Assembly: GCF_954871325.1 (NCBI RefSeq)
Contig: NC_088779.1
Coordinates: 16,556,846-16,620,845 of the forward strand
Reading direction: 5' to 3'
DNA from: Gordionus sp. m RMFG-2023
Lineage: Eukaryota; Nematomorpha; Gordioida; Chordodea; Parachordodidae
Length of the DNA: 64,000 nt
The notes beneath the pieces were generated by a model. The model had not been told where the DNA came from. It searched no databases and saw nothing but the letters and a program-made list of their open reading frames with translations. Numbering within the stretch: position 1 is the first letter of the stretch; each line of letters begins with the position of its first letter. Shown piece after piece: positions 59,090 through 64,000 of the stretch. Both the position numbers and the translations under genes were made by a program.

Positions 59090-59375
59090 CACATTCTCTA
59101 ATAGTATACGAAAGGCTAAGACTAGTCAAAATAAGTGAAAATCAGTTTGGCTTTCAATCTGGAAGATTAATGACTAACAATTAGACAAATTAATAAAAAA
59201 TACAGGAAGTAAAAAGCTACATGTAAATTTCTCTTGGCTACTACAGCCAATTAAGTGTTGTAAACATCTGGGTTCTGCTCAACAAAGCAATGACACAATC
59301 AAAAATGAAATGAATAAGATCAAATTGGGATAGATAAATTTATCTGGAGTGTTTAATGAGTAAAGAATTTCTTAT
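59090..59375 (+). pseudogene. RTE-like LINE reverse transcriptase scrap
   Basis: Plus-strand frames read SLIVYERLRLVKISENQFGF then QSGRLMTN, which is the RT segment usually written ISENQFGFxPGRSTTDA. About 100 bp later CKHLGSAQQSNDTI and KIKLGINLSGV-like remains fit the YLGSxIxxDG...RINxxxxxWxxLSGV segment that follows the catalytic YADD. The catalytic block itself is deleted. Recognition is by these two ordered motifs; clade assignment is tentative. Confidence 0.55.
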
Positions 59376-59479
59376 AAATAAAATTTTTTAAAAAGATCGA
59401 AATTAGTAGAAATAAAATAAGAAGGAAAAATAATAAATAAAAATTTAAGAAAAATTGACAAGAAAATTATTAAATATTT

Positions 59480-59650
59480 TAAAAACAACTATTTTCCTTT
59501 TTAGATTGGACCTTTTCCCTTTTTGGGATCTTTTATTTGACACTTTTCCTTTTTTAATCGGACTTTTTCTTAAGCCTTTGGTACTTTTTTTGCAACACTT
59601 TTCCTTTTTTAATTGGGGAATTTCCGTTTTTGGAAGGGAAACTCTGAATA
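59480..59650 (+). repeat. Dispersed GACACTTTTCCTTTTT repeat
   Basis: TTTGACACTTTTCCTTTTTT followed by AATCGGACTTTTTCTTAAGCCTT-type sequence and TTTGGTAC parallels 36770-36835. CACTTTTCCTTTTTTAATTG is then repeated once more. Confidence 0.65.
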
Positions 59651-59930
59651 TAAATAAATTTATAACTTTTTTATCTCTTATAAAATAACTCTTTCTTTCT
59701 TTCTTTACATATTAGTTTCCTATAATATTAGAGGGAAATGCTTTATAAATATAAATATGTAAAATAATATAATATGCATTAACTTGGGCAATTTTCACAT
59801 CCATTGGAATACACTCTATGTCCTATAAATTAGAAAATAAAAATCTTATACATAAATTTATTTTCATCGAAATTTTATTCTTAAGTGCTATTCTTTTTGA
59901 ATAGATAATTATAGCGTTATCATTTAAAAG

Positions 59931-59955
59931 TAGGGGAGACTAGGGTGAAACAGGG
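59931..59955 (+). repeat. Lone left end of the GGGGAGAC inverted-repeat family
   Basis: TA followed by GGGGAGACTAGGGTGAAAC matches the ends of the 9.63-10.90 kb element with a few changes. No partner end was seen before the end of the window. Confidence 0.6.
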
Positions 59956-60094
59956 GAATGGCATGTTAGAACACTTTATTTTATTTTATTTTATTTGAAA
60001 AACATTAAATTAGAGATAAAATTTTACAAAAATATTTTATATATAGATGATATTATAGCAATATATGTTTTAAATCTTTTAAAGTAATTAGAAA

Positions 60095-61345
60095 TATTCG
60101 GGATCATCACGGGATTAAGAAATCCCTTATAAGAATTAAATTTTTAAAAGATAAGGAGTAATACATTAACGCGTTTTGACCTTATAATATGGAATCTTAT
60201 TTTAAAACGTTACTTTATTTTTAATTTTATTTTTATGAAAGTAGATATCTCTAATAATAAATATCCAACGACAGATAATAGTTTAACTACATCTTAATAA
60301 GCGAGCCTAGGCTTTGGGGATCAGGAATATATTAACGCATAATATCAATATGGGTATTAAGTAAAAACTAATTGAAATATCTTTTGACTAAAATAATATA
60401 ATTTATTTATCTTGTTCTTATTCTAAATTGGTCAGACCTGGTAGAGGTGGGGATTAAAAAAATTAAAATTCGATAATGTTATCAAATCAAATAAAAGGTA
60501 ATTAAAATATATTTTAAATGTAATAAAAAAAATTATCCCTCTAAGTGGACGGGTCTAGGTTATGAGGAACGGGGATAAGGAATTTTAGACATTTTTAAAA
60601 ACATAAATATTTAATATATCAAATGAAAAGTTTAAAACATATTCCGAAAAAATGCTAAGAGAATCATGGTCTTGTTGTATATGGATTCTAAAAATTTTTA
60701 TGAAAATTGAATATGGATCAATTGAAAACTAATTGAAATATGTTTTAGTTGAAATAATAGTATTAATTTTAGTTTGATTAGAACTTGACGAAAGTGGGGG
60801 TTATATCGATGTTTAAATATGTTTTATTAGATTTCATCTCATGTCTTTATAAAATTATTATGAATCCAAAAGATTAATATTAACCTTGAGCTACCTATAA
60901 GGTGATTATCAAAATTTATTTAATCGGTTTTTATTTGATGCCCTTATTTTATTTTTATGTTATAAAAAATTTGACCCCTTACTCAAAACTAAGACCCATC
61001 CTACTAGTTTGATAATTAACAATGATCAAAAGGATTTTATTCAATATACATATCAAATTTATATGTTTAACCCCCTCCCCCCAACACTCAATACAGACCA
61101 AGGCTTACTATTTAAAATCACTAGTGATTACTATCATTTGAGTCAAAAAATATTTAAATTAACTTTCTTGATACTTATGTTCAATTTTTATATTAAAATA
61201 TTTTAAAAAATTCTGACCTCCAAGACTATGCACTCTTAAAGTGATGCTTATTATGAAGTTAAAAGATATTATAATTGCATTTTATTTGATACTTTTCATA
61301 AACGGAAAGATATTATAATTGCCTTTTATTTGATACTTTTCATAA
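60095..61345. repeat. ATGGGTATCAAAT repeat family, opposed copies
   Basis: 60101-60600 carries GGGATCATCACGGG, GGGGATCAGGAATAT, CAATATGGGTATTAA and AATAAAAGGTAATTAAAATA in the same order as 37990-38500. 60930-61345 carries the reverse complements (TTATTTGATGCCC, GACCTCCAAGACTATGCAC, and two direct 45-bp units with TTTTATTTGATACTTTTCAT). The result is a loosely palindromic block. The frame at 61009-61206 is repeat translation, not a gene. Confidence 0.7.
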
Positions 61346-62385
61346 ATGTGTTAAAAATTTAATTTAAAAAAAATAGATATATTTAATTTAGAATCTAAAT
61401 TATTTCGAATATCTTTTTTATATCAGGTCAATTTATAATTGCGAATAATATAATATTTAATAAAATTTTCAGTATTAAACTATTCCAAAAAAATAAAACT
61501 CTCCATTTGTTTTATTAATCTAATAATTAATAAAATATTAAAAATACAATAAATGGCAGGTACATCTTATAAATGAGTAAAGATTTGCAAAAACCCAACA
61601 CGCCCTCCATTACTAAACCCGATTATTAGAGGTGATTGTTAACACTAATAATATACGAAATATAAATTCACATATGACGTTTTTTACTTACTCCAAACTA
61701 TATATTTATACATTCCGCACATCTTATTGTTTTCGCCGAAAATACATTACCTCGAACAACTTTATAATAAGCATTAAGAAATGCGACTTTTATTCTCTGC
61801 TAAATAATAGGAAATGTAGCTTTTTTGTACATAAGAGGACAACGTTTGATTTTTCTCACTAATAATAAAGAATGATATATAATTTCCTCCGGTTATTGCA
61901 ATTTCTTTGTAATACCGTAAATTTTATATTTACTCAAAAATATATTATTTTAATATGATATCATAATTTTCTAAATGAATTATATTTCTCCACATAGAAT
62001 ACAGAATAGAATATAAACATTTATACAAAAATTATCAACCTCCCCCATTATTATCAATAAATCATCTATTATGATTCCCAGATTCTACATGAGCGGGAGG
62101 GGTAGGAACAGTTTGCATCCTATTTTTTTGAGGAGAGTAGGGGGTAGGCGGCTTTAATGGGGGTAAGATAAATTTTTTGGGGGGTTATCTATTAAATTTG
62201 AGATGAAATAGGAAATTAATACTTTTATTATAGAACTATTATAATACAATTCATCGACCAAATGTATATATTGCAATTACATTGTTTTCCAAATTCTACT
62301 ATCCTTTTAAATTGATATTTTAGCAAGCTCATAATGCTATAATAATGAATTCATTGTAAATAATCGAGGTTTTAATTGAATTTAT

Positions 62386-62547
62386 CTAAAAAATAAATCC
62401 TTTATATTTACAAAATAAATCCTTTGTATTTACAAAATAAATCCTTTGTATTTACAAAATAAATCCTTTGTATTTACAAAATAAATCCTTGTATTTACAA
62501 AATAAATCCTCTGTATTACAAAATAAATCCTTTATATTTACAAAATA
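62386..62547. repeat. 22-bp minisatellite, array 1
   Basis: About seven units of ACAAAATAAATCCTTTGTA plus TTT, in places 1 bp short. Confidence 0.9.
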
Positions 62548-62707
62548 TTGATATTTGGCAGGTGGTAAATTTTTTAGGGGGGTAGGCAAAGGTTTTTGAA
62601 GGGGGTTTGCATCCAGTGAAAATTCTGTCATGTAGACGCTGATGATTCCAGACTTTTGAATATGATCTCCTAAAAATGATTTGGTTATCCTTGAATAATT
62701 CACTCAA
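62452..62707 (-). other. Open frames over unit 1, no recognised product
   Basis: Two overlapping minus-strand frames are open. One starts MNYSRITKSFLGDHIQKSG, the other SELFKDNQIIFRRSYSKVWN. Both run into the minisatellite, whose translation gives repeats of KDLFCKY-type residues. I recognise neither. The same frames occur 966 bp to the right at 63460-63673. Nothing shows which, if either, is used. Confidence 0.25.
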
Positions 62708-62758
62708 AGATAAAATTTCCTCAAAGAATATCAGTGATAAAATAACTATTGAATAATT

Positions 62759-63019
62759 TTATAAAAATGATAATATAGAGGCCTCTTCACCATTTTGATT
62801 ATAAAGAAAATATAATATTGATAGGAAATTAATTTCTTTCCAATAATAGTTCTTCCAAACATTATCGGCTTCTTCTACATTATTTTGGTCATAAATGGTA
62901 GTATGCTGCATCGTAAACCTGAACGTGATAATCTCGTAGCAGTGATAATATAGGGGTGATAATTGCGATATTTTCATAACATCCCATAAAATTCGATCCT
63001 TTAGTGGTGACATTTTCAC
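62759..63019 (-). other. 86-codon open frame in tandem unit, copy 1
   Basis: It starts MKMSPLKDRILWDVMKISQL and ends at 62759; contains YYHCYEIITFRFTMQHTTIY and NYYWKEINFLSILYFLY. No family recognised, no signal peptide. Compared with the copy at 63725-63985, the two indels (near codons 6 and 17) are multiples of three. That could mean selection or just chance in a young duplicate. Confidence 0.3.
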
Positions 63020-63322
63020 GTGTTTTAAATTTAATTTAAAAAATATATAAGTATAATACCGTTAGATACATTTAATTTAGAATCTAAACTATTTCGAGTT
63101 TCTCCTTTTATTTCATGTCAATTTATAATCATGAATAAATATAATATTAAATGCAATTTTCAATATATAATTATATTCCTAAAAATAAAACTCATACTTT
63201 ATTTTTTTTAATCAAATAATTAATTAAATACAATATATATAAATATAAAATGACAACTTCATTTTATAAATGAGTATAGATTTGTAAAAAACAATACCCA
63301 TATCGATTTTAGGTTTATTGAG

Positions 63323-63512
63323 CATATATTTACAAAATAAATCCTTTGTATTTACAAAATAAATCCTTTGTATTTACAAAATAAATCCTTTGTATTTACA
63401 AAATAAATCCTTTGTATTTACAAAATAAATCCTTGTATTTACAAAATAAATCCTTTGTATTACAAAATAAATCCTTTATATTTACAAAATAAATCCTTTA
63501 TATTTACAAAAT
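63323..63512. repeat. 22-bp minisatellite, array 2
   Basis: About eight to nine units of the same repeat as 62386-62547, with a different unit count. Confidence 0.9.
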
Positions 63513-63724
63513 ATTGATATTTGGCAGGTGGTAAATTTTTTAGGGGGGTAGGCAAAGGTTTTTGAAGGGGGTTTGCATCCAGTGAAAATTCTGTCATGTA
63601 GACGCTGATGATTCCAGACTTTTGAATATGATCTCCTAAAAATGATTTGGTTATCCTTGAATAATTCACTCAAAGATAAAATTTCCTCAAAGAATATCAG
63701 TGATAAAATAACTATTGAATAATT

Positions 63725-63985
63725 TTATAAAAATGATAATATAGAGGCCTCTTCACCATTTTGATCATAAAGAAAATATAATATTGATAGGAAATTAATT
63801 TCTTTCCAATAATAGTTCTTCGAAACATTATCGGCTTCTTCTACATTATTTTGGTCATAAATGGTAGTATGCTGCATCGTAAACCTGAACGTGATAATCT
63901 CGTAGCAGTGATAATATAGGGGTGATAATTGCGATTTCATAACATCCCATAAAATTCGATCCTTTATTTGTGGTGACATTTTCAT
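63725..63985 (-). other. 86-codon open frame in tandem unit, copy 2
   Basis: It starts MKMSPQIKDRILWDVMKSQL and otherwise differs from copy 1 by a few residues (NVSKNYY for NVWKNYY, YDQNG for YNQNG). No recognised family. Confidence 0.3.
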
Positions 63986-64000
63986 AAACGTGTTTTAAAT

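Larger units (their letters stand above)
61346..64000. repeat. Tandem array, ~966-bp period, running off the window
   Basis: 62559-63019 and 63525-63985 are nearly identical with a constant 966-bp offset. The spacer 63020-63320 is similar to 61346-61640, and the sequence right of 61640 holds a diverged version of the same unit (GGTAGGAACAGTTTGCATCC at 62101). At 63980-64000 the next spacer begins. So at least two young units plus one older, diverged unit are visible. Confidence 0.85.

Noticed and set aside
62386-63512. CRISPR-like array because of regularly repeated 22-bp units
   Set aside because: The units are contiguous direct repeats without unique spacers and sit in a eukaryotic tandem duplication; it is a minisatellite.

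Overview
The window looks like intergenic nuclear DNA of a very A+T-rich animal. By eye roughly three quarters of it is A/T; I made no exact count. I found no bacterial signatures, no host protein-coding gene, no rRNA, no complete tRNA and no CRISPR array. Every stretch of protein similarity I recognise belongs to a transposable element, and most copies are broken. The mix is hAT, Tc1/mariner (IS630-like), a reverse-transcriptase element with a WYxDDG motif and a C-terminal zinc-knuckle/GKRPDG segment, an RTE-like LINE scrap and a Ty3/Gypsy-type integrase scrap. This is a metazoan profile, and the 44-51 nt AT-rich introns predicted in one hAT transposase fit an animal with tiny introns. I cannot name the phylum from the sequence.

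Layout. 1-981: right part of a hAT element with a BED zinc finger on the minus strand. 1.5-3.1 kb: two fragments of the retroelement. 5.63-5.77 kb: a 144-bp hairpin MITE with perfect 44-bp arms. 6.9-9.3 kb: the longest retroelement copy. 9.63-10.90 kb: a TA-flanked inverted-repeat element. 10.96-11.06 kb: a 103-bp hAT MITE. 11.3-11.9 kb: integrase remnant. 14.45-15.21 kb: internally deleted hAT with an 8-bp TSD. 17.7-23.2 kb: two Tc1-like remnants in opposite orientation; the minus-strand one is split by a 3.7-kb hAT (hAT-A copy 1). 26.8-29.1 kb: a mariner remnant and a minus-strand retroelement copy. 32.6-36.9 kb: opposed TATAGAGAAT arrays. 37.6-39 kb: a Tc1 scrap and a three-unit tandem repeat. 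42.8-45.1 kb: two hAT elements. 49.25-55.20 kb: hAT-A copy 2, itself split by a second hAT family (hAT-B). 55.7-56.1 kb: retroelement fragment. 56.5-58.0 kb: degenerate hAT. 59-64 kb: LINE scrap, palindromic repeats and a tandem array with a ~966-bp period that runs off the window.

The strongest structures are nested hAT insertions whose 8-bp target-site duplications can be read directly: TGTATGAC (hAT-A copy 1), CCAAAAAG (hAT-A copy 2), CTGATTGC (hAT-B inside hAT-A copy 2), ACTAATGA and ATTTAAAT. Removing them on paper restores the interrupted older element. hAT-A is odd in carrying two convergent transposase genes: a decayed one with the BED end and a better preserved one without it. Both insertions share this layout. 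No gene here works together in a host pathway. I saw no convincing new defence or regulatory system; the novelty is in transposon architecture and in repeat families not assigned to any known element.
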